DNA of 60,182 bases, from NCBI GenBank assembly GCA_003056285.1, contig NDWU01000001.1:101236-161417 (forward strand), in the 5' to 3' direction. Source of the stretch: Candidatus Terraquivivens tikiterensis (GTDB taxonomy: Archaea > Thermoproteota > Nitrososphaeria_A > Caldarchaeales > Wolframiiraptoraceae). The stretch's first letter is position 1, and every line of letters begins with the position of its first letter. The position numbers and the translations under genes were made by a program. Under the pieces are notes generated by a model that did not search any database, was not told the origin of the DNA, and was given only the letters and a program-made list of their open reading frames with translations. Of the stretch, positions 41,997 through 50,366 are shown one piece after another.

Positions 41997-43316
41997 ATGG
42001 TAGTTTTGGTCAAGAAGGCGTGGGTTAGGACGCACGTTGCACGCCAGATAAAGCCTGAGCTGAGCGGCCAAGAGGTCCACATGGTCGGATGGGTCCACGA
42101 GGTTCGGGACCTTGGCGGTATAAAGTTCATCATGCTTCGCGACGCCTCTGGGCTATGCCAGATCTCCGCAAAAAGGTCCGAGCTGACGCAGGACGTGCTT
42201 TCTGCGCTCGACGGTCTTGGTAGCGAGGACGTCGTGTACGTGAGGGGCATAGTTAGCGAGGAGCCGAAGGCGAGGCTGGGCGTGGAGGTCAAGCTAAAGG
42301 AGCTGAGGATCCTGAACAAGGCACGACAACCTATACCCTACGACGTCACCGGGAAGGTTCCAGCCGGCATGGACACGAGGCTCAACCACAGGATACTAGA
42401 CCTCCGAAAGCCAGAGAACAAGGCAATATTCAGGATAGCGACCACTGCGCTAAGAGCGATAAGGGAGTTCTTCTTGAAGGAGGGCTTCGTGGAGGTAAGG
42501 ACGCCGAAGATAATAGCAACGGCCACGGAGGGCGGCGCTGCCCTCTTCCCGGTCCAGTACTTCGAGAGGAGGGCTTACCTCGCCCAGAGCCCGCAGCTCT
42601 ACAAAGAGCAGCTTACTACGGTCTTCGAGAAGGTCTTCGAGATAGGGCCCTTCTTCAGGGCCGAGGAGTCGCACACGAGGAGGCACGTGAGCGAGTTTAC
42701 GTCTGTAGATATAGAGATGGCGTTCGCCGACCTCTACGACGTCATGAACGTCCTTGAAAGGTTGATCGCGCACGTAATCGACGAGGTAATCAAGAACAAC
42801 GCGGAGGAGTTGAGTTTACTGAACGTTACGCTAAAGCCCATCCAGTTGCCTTTGAAGAGGTTCACTTACAAGGAGATGCTGGAGGAGCTCAGGATGGAGG
42901 GGAGGGAGCTGGAGTGGGGCGAAGACTTCGGAACCGAGGAGAACAGGATACTCGGAAGGAGGCATCCCTACTATTACTTCATAACACACTTCCCGACGAA
43001 GGCGAAGCCTTTCTACATCCAGCCGTGCGAGGACGACCCTGAGGTCTCGGAGTCTTTCGACCTGATGTACCAGTGGCTCGAGCTGGCATCCGGAGGGACG
43101 AGGGTTTCCGATAGGAGCCTGCTCGAGAGGAGGCTGAGGGAGCAGGGCCTAAACCCAGAGAGCTTCAAGAGCCACCTCGCCGTCTTCGACTACGGAATGC
43201 CCGTTCATGCAGGATGGGGCCTTGGGTTTGACAGGCTGATGATGGTCCTAACGAAGAGGACGAACATCAGAGAAGTCATACTCTTCCCTAGGGATAGGTT
43301 CAGGCTCGAGCCCTAG
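41997..43316 (+). CDS. aspS: Aspartyl-tRNA synthetase
   Basis: Class II synthetase, 439 residues, archaeal/eukaryotic type without the bacterial insertion. N-terminal OB fold (VHMVGWVHEVRDLGGIKFIM), motif 2 FFRAEESHTRRHVSEFTSVD, YYFITHFPTKAKPFYI and motif 3 GWGLGFDRLMMVLT with IREVILFPRDRFRLEP at the end. Whether it is discriminating or non-discriminating (Asp/Asn) cannot be decided by eye. Convergent with nuoH, six bases apart. Confidence 0.97.
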   Translation: MVVLVKKAWVRTHVARQIKPELSGQEVHMVGWVHEVRDLGGIKFIMLRDASGLCQISAKRSELTQDVLSALDGLGSEDVVYVRGIVSEEPKARLGVEVKLKELRILNKARQPIPYDVTGKVPAGMDTRLNHRILDLRKPENKAIFRIATTALRAIREFFLKEGFVEVRTPKIIATATEGGAALFPVQYFERRAYLAQSPQLYKEQLTTVFEKVFEIGPFFRAEESHTRRHVSEFTSVDIEMAFADLYDVMNVLERLIAHVIDEVIKNNAEELSLLNVTLKPIQLPLKRFTYKEMLEELRMEGRELEWGEDFGTEENRILGRRHPYYYFITHFPTKAKPFYIQPCEDDPEVSESFDLMYQWLELASGGTRVSDRSLLERRLREQGLNPESFKSHLAVFDYGMPVHAGWGLGFDRLMMVLTKRTNIREVILFPRDRFRLEP

Positions 43317-43322
43317 CGTACG

Positions 43323-44396
43323 TCAGAGCAAGCCCATCTGTATCAGAACGGCTACGACAAGAAGGTTCAGGAGCGCTAACGGTACAAGGAACCTCCAGCC
43401 AATGTCTAGCAGCTTGTCCAAGGTTACCCTCGGAAAAACACCCCTCAGAAGGAGCACCAATGAAACGACTATCAGGCTTTTTAGTATAAGCCAGAAAGGC
43501 CCTAGGACGCTCCCGGGTAACCATGGTATAGAGGGGCCGTTCCAACCTCCTAGGAAGAGGAGTGCGGTAAGTATAGCAACAGCGTCAAGCTTTATGTAGG
43601 CTGCAAGGTAGAAGAGAGCGAAGTAAGCGCCGCTGTACTCCGTCTGCCACCCGCTCACAAGCTCCTGCTCGGCTGTCGGTATGTCGAACGGGACCCTCTC
43701 CACCTCGGCGATGGCTGTTATCAAAAACACGAGAAATCCCAGGAAGGCTGGTATTATGAAGGGAAAACCTGCCTGAGCCTCCACTATCCTCTCCAGGTTA
43801 AACGACCTTGCCGCCAGGGTTACGCTGGCAAGCGCCAAGAAGAACGGGACCTCGTAGGAGAAAACCTGGAAGGCGAACCTGACCATTCCGATAAAGCTGT
43901 ACTTGCTCCTCGATGCCCATCCTGCAACGAGTATCGTTATAGGCGTGACAGCCAGCACGACGAAGACGAGCAGGAGGCCGATATCGGAAGGGTATATCAC
44001 CCAGCCTGGGCCGAGGGGCAGGAAGGCAAACGTAAGCATCGAAAGGGCGCAGCAAAGGACCGGCATGGATACGTAAAGCGGCTTTACTGCCTTCTCCGGC
44101 ACTATCAGCTCCTTGGACAAAAGCTTAACGGCGTCAGCCACTAGCTGGAGGAGGCCAGCATACTTGCCCACGTGTAGGGGGCCTAACCTCACCATCACCC
44201 TGGCCAGCAGTTTTCTCTCGAACCATATCGTGAACATGACGAACGTAAGTATGAAGAGTATCCCAGGGAATATGATCGGCTTTATGAAGGCGTCGCTATG
44301 TAGGAAGAGTATGAAATCCCTCAACGGCTGAGGGAGCTCCTTAAGGAAGTTGGCAGCAGCCCTTGCGTACTCCTGGATGATCTGTGGCGGCAACAT
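43323..44396 (-). CDS. nuoH: NADH-quinone oxidoreductase-type subunit H
   Basis: Membrane subunit that links the peripheral arm to the proton-pumping arm and forms the quinone tunnel; about 357 residues, eight or more helices. Landmarks: FERKLLARVMVRLGPLHVGKYAGLLQLVADAVKLLSKE and AEVERVPFDIPTAEQELVSGWQTEYSG, both strongly conserved. GAGGTGAGC precedes the ATG at 44396 (an in-frame GTG lies two codons earlier). Last gene of the leftward complex I cluster; six bases separate it from the end of the nuoA gene. Confidence 0.95.
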   Translation of the reverse strand: MLPPQIIQEYARAAANFLKELPQPLRDFILFLHSDAFIKPIIFPGILFILTFVMFTIWFERKLLARVMVRLGPLHVGKYAGLLQLVADAVKLLSKELIVPEKAVKPLYVSMPVLCCALSMLTFAFLPLGPGWVIYPSDIGLLLVFVVLAVTPITILVAGWASRSKYSFIGMVRFAFQVFSYEVPFFLALASVTLAARSFNLERIVEAQAGFPFIIPAFLGFLVFLITAIAEVERVPFDIPTAEQELVSGWQTEYSGAYFALFYLAAYIKLDAVAILTALLFLGGWNGPSIPWLPGSVLGPFWLILKSLIVVSLVLLLRGVFPRVTLDKLLDIGWRFLVPLALLNLLVVAVLIQMGLL

Positions 44397-44403
44397 GCTC
44401 ACC

Positions 44404-44757
44404 TCATATCCTCTGAATCAGCCTCTTTAAGTTCATGCTGGCGAATATCGATGAGAAAGCCAAGATTGCCAGGAAGACTGTCACCCTCATTAGAGCATCC
44501 GGCACCTCGAAGACGTAGAACAGGGATACCAAAACGAGCACGGCCACGACGGCGTAGACGACGTAGATCAGCAGGTAAGGAAAGTACTGTACGGGGAATT
44601 GTAGCGTACGCCACTCGAATGGTTTTTGGCCGCACTCGAACGTGAGGACCTTCGTCCTCTTACGCCTTCCATGGCTCAGCAGCATTCCCAGGAGGACGAA
44701 GAGCAACGATAACAAGAAGGCCGCCACGACGAATACGAGAAAAGCTTCCATGCCCAT
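44404..44757 (-). CDS. nuoA: NADH-quinone oxidoreductase-type subunit A
   Basis: 117 residues, three transmembrane helices. The conserved loop TFECGQKPFEWRTLQFPVQYF (family pattern Y/F-E-C-G-x-x-P) and the FEVPDA loop before the last helix identify NuoA. In most complex I operons nuoA is first; here it is next to last, just before nuoH. Confidence 0.9.
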   Translation of the reverse strand: MGMEAFLVFVVAAFLLSLLFVLLGMLLSHGRRKRTKVLTFECGQKPFEWRTLQFPVQYFPYLLIYVVYAVVAVLVLVSLFYVFEVPDALMRVTVFLAILAFSSIFASMNLKRLIQRI

Positions 44758-44775
44758 GGACGGCTACCCCTAGGC

Positions 44776-45123
44776 TCAGAGCCCCCGCATCCTCTTAACT
44801 TTAAACTCTAGGCCGGTCGATATTATGTTAGCCCTTACTATCGCGTAGACGGCCTGGCTGACTAGGTGGGCATGCGTCTCCGTGTCTAGCTTACCGCAGG
44901 CCTGCCTGTACGTTGAGTATATGCTGTTTACGTTGCTCCTCAGATCCTCGAAGCCCGGGAGCTCCTTGCCTTCCAGGGCTTCGCAGAGACGCTGCGCCTT
45001 CTCGACGAAGGCGTAATCCTCGCTCTCGACGAACGCCCTCAAGCTCTCGAGGATATCCCTTATCCCATCCCTTAACCTAAGCAAACCCTCCCTGAGCCTA
45101 AGGGGTTGGGCCTTCTCGGCCAT
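44776..45123 (-). CDS. Unrecognised helical protein inside the nuo cluster
   Basis: About 115 residues, almost wholly helical (LRLREGLLRLRDGIRDILES, FVEKAQRLCEALEGKEL, DTETHAHLVSQAVYAIVRAN). No membrane segment and no cofactor motif. Its ATG overlaps the nuoI stop (TGATG), so it is translated with the complex. It could be an accessory or assembly subunit. I know of no matching family. Confidence 0.6.
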   Translation of the reverse strand: MAEKAQPLRLREGLLRLRDGIRDILESLRAFVESEDYAFVEKAQRLCEALEGKELPGFEDLRSNVNSIYSTYRQACGKLDTETHAHLVSQAVYAIVRANIISTGLEFKVKRMRGL

Positions 45124-46046
45124 CACCAAACCAGCCTCCTGAAGATCATCCTCATCCTCTCTATCATGTTAAGCTCAGGGGGGACGCCGGTAACGTTAAA
45201 ATCTTCTGGCCTCTTGGCAAGCATCGTCGGCGTGTACACAAGCTCCCTCCTGCTTGTGGACGAGATCTCGAACTCGCCCGTCATCTCTAGAGCCTGGAAA
45301 GGGCAAGCGTCGACGCAGAAACCGCACATCACGCACCTTCCGTAGTCGATAGAGGGGAACAGGGACCTCCTGTTCTGCTTGTATCCCATTTCTATCTTGC
45401 GGACGAGGACGTTAAACGTAAAGTCCTGCCTAGAGAGCTCAACGGAAGCGGACTCCGTTGCCGCATCGAGCTTCCTAAGCTCCCAGCCTGCTGCCTTAAG
45501 TTTCTCTACGGCAGGGTAGACCTTCTGGTGGAGGACCTCGACGGCCCTCGCGTCAAAAATAGGCTCGCGGTTCAACCTAATCTCGTAGCCTCCCTCAACC
45601 TTTGTAACCTGCCTCGTGTCCGTTGGAGCCCAGAAGAAAGAGCTGAGGGAGTTGTACTCGATCCTCCCTGGCTCGGCCGAGAATGAGCCCACGAGGGCCT
45701 CCACTGCCTCCACGATTCCCGGCATTGATCTTTTAAAGGATTCGTAGCATCCCTCGTCCAGGACGATGAGGACGTCGAACCCATGGGTCATCGTGATCGC
45801 CTCCGCTATGTTCTGGCACGTTAAGTCGCAGCTGCCGCAGCCAGTGCACTTTTCCATGTAGAGTACGTGCCTTCCCTTGCTGCCTGGATAGCCTATGCCG
45901 GCCTTTGGGTCGAACCTGTAACCCTCCTCTGGCAGGTTCGGGACCTTCTCGTACGGCCACTTCACCGTGTATGGCTTTAGGAAGACGTGCTTAAGCCCAG
46001 AGTATACAGGCATCAGCGTCCTCTTGATAGCTTGCGCTATGCCCAT
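45123..46046 (-). CDS. nuoI: NuoI-like 2[4Fe-4S] subunit with a large insertion
   Basis: About 307 residues from the ATG at 46046 (AGGTGAG seven bases upstream). Two cluster motifs are intact: CTGCGSCDLTC (C67, 70, 73, 77) and CVMCGFCVDACP (C238, 241, 244, 248). The interval between them is about 160 residues instead of about 40 in ordinary NuoI: an extra domain (GFDVLIVLDEGCYESFKRSM, EIRLNREPIFDARAVEVLHQ, YPAVEKLKAAGWELRK) sits there. The first motif also lacks the usual CP (C-Q instead). It carries electrons from the quinone-side clusters. Overlaps the end of nuoD. Confidence 0.85.
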   Translation of the reverse strand: MGIAQAIKRTLMPVYSGLKHVFLKPYTVKWPYEKVPNLPEEGYRFDPKAGIGYPGSKGRHVLYMEKCTGCGSCDLTCQNIAEAITMTHGFDVLIVLDEGCYESFKRSMPGIVEAVEALVGSFSAEPGRIEYNSLSSFFWAPTDTRQVTKVEGGYEIRLNREPIFDARAVEVLHQKVYPAVEKLKAAGWELRKLDAATESASVELSRQDFTFNVLVRKIEMGYKQNRRSLFPSIDYGRCVMCGFCVDACPFQALEMTGEFEISSTSRRELVYTPTMLAKRPEDFNVTGVPPELNMIERMRMIFRRLVW

Positions 46047-46051
46047 GCGGC

Positions 46052-47266
46052 TCACCTGTCGCACTCTACCGGCCAGTAATTCAGCGACCAGTATATTATC
46101 GGTATGTCCGCAACCCTAACGTCCCTGATAAGGTGGGGCAGCGCTATGAGGTTCCTGAAGGACGGCGAGCATATCTTCACCCTGTACGGTCTGTCCGTAC
46201 CGTCGCTCCTGATGTAGAAGGAGCACTGCCCCCTGGCAGCCTCTGCGCTGGCGAAGACCTCGCCGGCAGGAACCCTTATCGAGACCGGATGCTGCTTTAG
46301 CTTTACGGGCCCATCCGGCATCTGCTCGATTGCCTGCTCGATTATCCTGACGCTCTCCTTCATCTCGTAGTACCCTACCATCATCCTTGAGTAGCTGTCG
46401 CAGCCATCCATGGTCGGTACGTTGAACTTGATGTACGGGTACGCGTCGTACGGCTCGTCTATCCTCGTATCCGACCTCACGCCCGAGCCCCTCAGGACTG
46501 GACCGACCACGCCCAGGGATACGGCATCTTCCCTCCTTAGGACGCCTACGCCCTTCGTTCTGTATATGAATATAGAGCTGTCGAGGAGCATCCGATAGTA
46601 CTCGTCGAGCCTGGTGTCGAAGAATTCGCACACGGCAAGGGCGTACCTACGGAAGTCCTCGGGCACCTCGCCGCCGTAATCCCTTCCAAGCATCATGCGG
46701 TAGTACCTCCTGAATTCCTTCACGAGCTCCTTGGGGACCTTGGCCGGTGCGTCGTTCCTTACGCCGCCTGGGACGAAGTACGAGTGCGTTATCCTCTGGC
46801 CGCCTATAAGCTGCGTCAGGTCTACGAGGTACTCCCGGTCGCCGAAGCACCACATGTACATAGTGGCGTGGCCGGCGAACACGCCCATCAGGCCAAGCCA
46901 GTAAAGGTGGCTACATATTCTCTGAAGCTCAGCCATTATGACCCTAAGGTACTTCGCCCTCTCCGGAGGCTCTACACCCATGAGCCTCTCAACCGCCAGA
47001 ACGTATGGGTAAACCATTCCTGCGGCGTCGAGTATCGCCGGCCTCTCAAGGTGGGGTATGTTCGTTATCCATGTCTTGTACTCGCACATCTTCTCCTCGC
47101 CCCTGTGTACGAAGCCCGGGTCAGGGTCGCACCTAACGACCGTGTCGCCTAAGACCGTGATTACCATCCTAAAGTGTCCTGTCCCCGGATGCTGCGGCCC
47201 CATGCTGAACGTGAGCGTCGGCCCGACCTCGTATACCTCTACCGATTTGACCTCCTCCGCGACCAT
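46052..47266 (-). CDS. nuoD: NADH-quinone oxidoreductase-type subunit D
   Basis: Quinone-site subunit, 404 residues. Conserved: FSMGPQHPGTGHFRMVI at the N-terminus, PDPGFVHRGEEKMCEYKTW, AELQRICSHLYWLG, RLDEYYRML, GVLRREDAVSLGVVGPVLRGSG and, at the end, DIPIIYWSLNYWPVECDR. The cysteine pairs that hold nickel in the related hydrogenases (RxCGxC and DPCxxC) are absent, so it is a respiratory subunit. Two bases follow the nuoC stop. Confidence 0.95.
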   Translation of the reverse strand: MVAEEVKSVEVYEVGPTLTFSMGPQHPGTGHFRMVITVLGDTVVRCDPDPGFVHRGEEKMCEYKTWITNIPHLERPAILDAAGMVYPYVLAVERLMGVEPPERAKYLRVIMAELQRICSHLYWLGLMGVFAGHATMYMWCFGDREYLVDLTQLIGGQRITHSYFVPGGVRNDAPAKVPKELVKEFRRYYRMMLGRDYGGEVPEDFRRYALAVCEFFDTRLDEYYRMLLDSSIFIYRTKGVGVLRREDAVSLGVVGPVLRGSGVRSDTRIDEPYDAYPYIKFNVPTMDGCDSYSRMMVGYYEMKESVRIIEQAIEQMPDGPVKLKQHPVSIRVPAGEVFASAEAARGQCSFYIRSDGTDRPYRVKICSPSFRNLIALPHLIRDVRVADIPIIYWSLNYWPVECDR

Positions 47267-47267
47267 C

Positions 47268-47777
47268 CTAGCGCTCCCTCCCAGGAACAGCGTAGTCCTT
47301 CCTAAGCGGGGGCTTGTCTGACCAAAACTCGGGTAACAATAGCCTCCTCATGTCCGGGTGCCCCTCGAAGTTGACGCCCAGCATCTCGTACACCTCGCGC
47401 TCATGCATCTCCGCCCCCCTCCAGACGCCGGTCAATGACGGCATGACAGGGTTGGATAGGCTAACCTTCGTTGACAACGAGAACGTCACACCCCTAAGAT
47501 CCTCGGAGGACATGCTGCCTACATGGTAAATGACCTCTAACGCCTCTTGCGGTTTGTCGGGCAACCTCGACAGGTCCACTCCCGTTACGCCCTTTATGTA
47601 ATCCATCGCCCATTCCGATTTTAGGTACTGCGCCACCTCTTTGATGCACTCGGGAGCGACGAGGACCTTCGCTATCTTCTTCGGCTCGATGACCACTTCC
47701 AGAACTTTGTCGCCAAACTTCTTCTTTAGATCGTCCACGATCCTATTCAAAGCCTCCTCCGCTGCCGGCAAGCTCAC
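47268..47777 (-). CDS. nuoC: NADH-quinone oxidoreductase-type subunit C
   Basis: 169 residues. The 30-kDa subunit motif is EMHEREVYEMLGVNFEGHPDMRRLLLPE, followed by KPPLRKDYAVPG. Connects B and D in the peripheral arm. Starts four bases inside the nuoB end. Confidence 0.93.
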   Translation of the reverse strand: MSLPAAEEALNRIVDDLKKKFGDKVLEVVIEPKKIAKVLVAPECIKEVAQYLKSEWAMDYIKGVTGVDLSRLPDKPQEALEVIYHVGSMSSEDLRGVTFSLSTKVSLSNPVMPSLTGVWRGAEMHEREVYEMLGVNFEGHPDMRRLLLPEFWSDKPPLRKDYAVPGRER

Positions 47778-49579
47778 CTAACCACCTCGTTCATTATCTT
47801 GTCCCTAAGCATCAGTATGCCCTGAAAGAGCGTCTCGGGCCTTGGGGGGCATCCGGGTATGTAAACGTCGACGGGCACTATGTCGTCTATGCCTTGGATC
47901 ACGTTGTAGGAGTCCTTCGCGTAGAGCCCGCCGCTTATGGCGCAGTTGTGTACCAGGATGCCTTGCGTAAAGAAGTTGTGGTAATTCTCTACCTCTATAT
48001 CGTAAACTGGCATGAACCTGGCCGGCTCGATCGATTCGACCCTCGCCAAGGCGATCCCACGACCGTTAGCTATCAATCTAGGCCTTTCCGGCAGAACTTT
48101 TTTGAACCCTCGTGAGGCATCGGGCATGCTGTCCCACAGTCTTAATGGCGGGGACTCCGCCGAAGAGCTCACGCAACGCTGCGCCGATGCAAAACTTCGG
48201 CCTTCGATTACGCTATCTTTAATCCCCGTAAACGTCGGGGGAACGCTGATAGACCCGTAGCGGCATGGTTCGACCTGGTCTTCCAGGAGTAGCTTGCTCC
48301 TCGAGCGGGTGCATGCCGAAACCCAAGACCCTACGTAGCCGCCAGAATGTAACGATCCAGCTAAGGGTTGTTCGAGCTGCCGCATAGGCGCCGCGAACGA
48401 CCGCATGGATAGGCGCCCATCGTGGGCGCTGTACACTGGCCGTAAAGCCGCGACCAAGCCTCCCTCCGCCCTGCCCGGAGCATCGGTCCCGGATTCCTGG
48501 CCTGGGAACGGACCCATGGGATCGGCAGGTATCCTCAATAGGCCATCCCGGCCGGCCCTTCTCCCGCCCTCACCAACTTGTAGCCATGCCAACCCATCCG
48601 CGACGATGCCTTGAGGCCTTCCTCGACCGCTACAGGAGGGCGTGTGCGGCCTGCCGCCCCCCTGCTCTCCGAATACGACTATAAGGTCTCCAGGTTTCAG
48701 CATCGATAGCGGCTTCCACACGACGTCCATGCTCGACGCTTCCGGCGGGCTCCTCAGCCAAAGATCCAGCGTCTTGTAACTTATACCTAGCAGGGTTGCC
48801 GCTTGCTTTTTGCTCAGCCCTGCCTTGAGCAAGCGTAGCGCCTCTCTAAAAAGCATGCCCTTCCACGTTTCCACGCTCTCGTAGACAGCAAAAGGATGGT
48901 CTTCAGTCGCCTCGACCTCGTAGGAGCCTGCCCTCAACCTGTAAGTTTGCCTAACGCCGTTATACCTCTTCGCCACGACCCTCGATAGGGCGACCCTGCG
49001 ATTCCGTACGTCGTAAGCGTACACGGTATCGCCTACGTTTACCTCCACGATCTGCTTAACGCCATTAGACGTGTAGACCGTGGCGTTAGCCGGAAGGCAC
49101 GCCCCCATCGCTATGACCCACTTGGGCTCGGGCATCTGGTCGTAGATCAGCCTGACCCTTTGGGCCATCTTCGCCGTGACCGTACCCTCGATCAGTAGAA
49201 CGTCCGATTGTCTCAAGGAGCCGACGGCCGTGAGCCAGCCGAACCTTTCGGGGTCGTACCTTGGCCCGCTCAAGGCCGCGAACTCTACGGAGCAGCATGC
49301 AGTCGTGAGGTGAACCGGCCACATCGAGCAGATCCTACTCCAGTTTATTATGTACTTGATGAGCGACAGGTTCTTCAGCTTGTAGATGACGTACTTCAGC
49401 CCTCCCTTCCCCTCCTCGTAAACGCGCCCAAGCTTGTACCTCCTCAGTACGTCCTTAACATCGCCCCTCGGCACGACCTCCTCCTCGACGGATTCTAACA
49501 CCGTCTTTGAGCTGCCCAAGCTGTAACAGAAGGTGCCAGGCTTAATGTGAAAACTTTTCAAAGGGTTTTTGTGAATCAA
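47774..49579 (-). CDS. nuoB: NADH-quinone oxidoreductase-type subunit B, interrupted by an intein
   Basis: 601 residues before splicing, 216 after. The extein is a normal NuoB: SMWPVHLTTACCSVEFAALSGPRYDPERFG, GTVTAKMAQRVRLIYDQMPEPKWVIAMGA, then CAISGGLYAKDSYNVIQGID and VPVDVYIPGCPPRPETLFQGI. The four ligands of cluster N2 are the CC pair, the Cys after MGA and the Cys in PGCPP. The intein separates MGA from its cysteine, so the complex cannot bind N2 until splicing. Starts with TTG at 49579; a TATA-like ATTTAAATAC at 49617-49627 stands upstream. First gene of the leftward nuo cluster. Subunits J-N, L, M are not in the window. Confidence 0.95.
   Translation of the reverse strand: MIHKNPLKSFHIKPGTFCYSLGSSKTVLESVEEEVVPRGDVKDVLRRYKLGRVYEEGKGGLKYVIYKLKNLSLIKYIINWSRICSMWPVHLTTACCSVEFAALSGPRYDPERFGWLTAVGSLRQSDVLLIEGTVTAKMAQRVRLIYDQMPEPKWVIAMGACLPANATVYTSNGVKQIVEVNVGDTVYAYDVRNRRVALSRVVAKRYNGVRQTYRLRAGSYEVEATEDHPFAVYESVETWKGMLFREALRLLKAGLSKKQAATLLGISYKTLDLWLRSPPEASSMDVVWKPLSMLKPGDLIVVFGEQGGGRPHTPSCSGRGRPQGIVADGLAWLQVGEGGRRAGRDGLLRIPADPMGPFPGQESGTDAPGRAEGGLVAALRPVYSAHDGRLSMRSFAAPMRQLEQPLAGSLHSGGYVGSWVSACTRSRSKLLLEDQVEPCRYGSISVPPTFTGIKDSVIEGRSFASAQRCVSSSAESPPLRLWDSMPDASRGFKKVLPERPRLIANGRGIALARVESIEPARFMPVYDIEVENYHNFFTQGILVHNCAISGGLYAKDSYNVIQGIDDIVPVDVYIPGCPPRPETLFQGILMLRDKIMNEVVR
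47945..49099 (-). other. NuoB intein (385 aa), splicing motifs intact
   Basis: Intein residues 161-545 of the precursor. Block A: Cys1 in CLPANATVYTSNGVKQIVEV, with VNVGDTVYAYD. Block B: VEATEDHPF (T-x-x-H). A KPGDLIVVFGE strand closes the N-terminal splicing half. Blocks F/G: MPVYDIEVENYHNFFTQGIL ending VHN, with Cys+1 of the extein. All catalytic positions are present. Between are a helix-turn-helix (LSKKQAATLLGISYKTLDLW) and about 200 residues rich in Gly, Pro, Arg and Ser without LAGLIDADG motifs, so the homing endonuclease is lost or unrecognisable. Confidence 0.93.
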
Positions 49580-49641
49580 GAGGCAGGCACCCCTCAGATG
49601 CCGACCGTGCGCCCCGTATTTAAATCCTCATCCAAGCCTTG

Positions 49642-50259
49642 CTACAGTATGCGCCTGAATTTTGAGTAGAGCTTTGCCGCGTAGAGCAGTAGGGTTACCG
49701 TCATGGGCACGATTAAAAGTATAGACCATCTTGGTACCTGAGGGGGCAAGGTCGCAAAGGGTGCTGCGAGCGCTGCGGCGATTAGCGAGAGAAAGAACAT
49801 GAACGCTATGAACCTTACGCCCGACCTCGAGTCCGCGAGCAACTTCAGAAAAGATTCAGCCAAACAATCCTTGACCTTTCTCTCACGGCTTGAGTGCAGC
49901 CCATAAACTTCCCTGCCCAATTCCTCGAACAAGCCCGGTTCGTCGGCACCAAAGAAGTCTTCCCTTAGCCACGCAACGACCCCTCCGTCCCTCTTTAAGA
50001 AAATCCCGTTCCCAACGACCTCTGCTTCAAGATTCCTGAGCTTCGCAAACTTCCTCGCCAACGCTATGAAGCTCCTGTCGAGCTTAACGTTCATGTTCCC
50101 AGCCATCCCGATTATCGGCTTATCGAGGAAGTATACACGGTTGACGAGGAAGCCATTCGCCTCGAACTCTGGCATATTCTCCTGAATCGCTACCCTCGGC
50201 GTGCCCTTCCGTAGCTGCCCCCAAACGTATTCCTGGGCCTTCAGGAAAGCCTCCGACAA
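49642..50259 (-). CDS. Hypothetical protein with C-terminal transmembrane hairpin
   Basis: 205 residues. A soluble part of about 145 residues (PEFEANGFLVNRVYFLDKPI, LDRSFIALARKFAKLRNLEAEVVGNGIFL) is followed by two hydrophobic helices (FIAFMFFLSLIAAALAAPFA and ILLIVPMTVTLLLYAAKLY). So it is anchored at the C-terminus with the domain in the cytoplasm. No family recognised. It diverges from the small membrane protein at 50367, about 105 bases apart. Confidence 0.6.
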   Translation of the reverse strand: MSEAFLKAQEYVWGQLRKGTPRVAIQENMPEFEANGFLVNRVYFLDKPIIGMAGNMNVKLDRSFIALARKFAKLRNLEAEVVGNGIFLKRDGGVVAWLREDFFGADEPGLFEELGREVYGLHSSRERKVKDCLAESFLKLLADSRSGVRFIAFMFFLSLIAAALAAPFATLPPQVPRWSILLIVPMTVTLLLYAAKLYSKFRRIL

Positions 50260-50336
50260 CAGTTACCACTGCTTTATCCGAAAGCTTCCGGATATTAAAA
50301 ACTATTACTGTAAGCAAACGGTTATATTCTTCACTT

Positions 50337-50352
50337 CCTGCGTATACGCAGG
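50337..50352. promoter_or_regulatory. Perfect palindrome upstream of a small membrane protein
   Basis: CCTGCGTATACGCAGG is a perfect 16-base palindrome, 15 bases before the ATG at 50367 and about 10-15 bases after a TATA-like GTTATATTC (50321-50329). It would overlap the transcription start and could be an operator. Confidence 0.4.
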
Positions 50353-50366
50353 AGCTTGGAGCGCTA

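Noticed and set aside
46052-47266. NiFe hydrogenase large subunit instead of NuoD
   Set aside because: Both nickel-binding cysteine pairs are missing (RICSHL in place of RxCGxC; no DPCxxC at the end).
48012-48614. Plus-strand frames opposite the intein
   Set aside because: They are low-complexity frames opposite GC-rich intein coding sequence and show no protein-like pattern; a TnpB tail was considered but the zinc-finger and RuvC motifs are absent.
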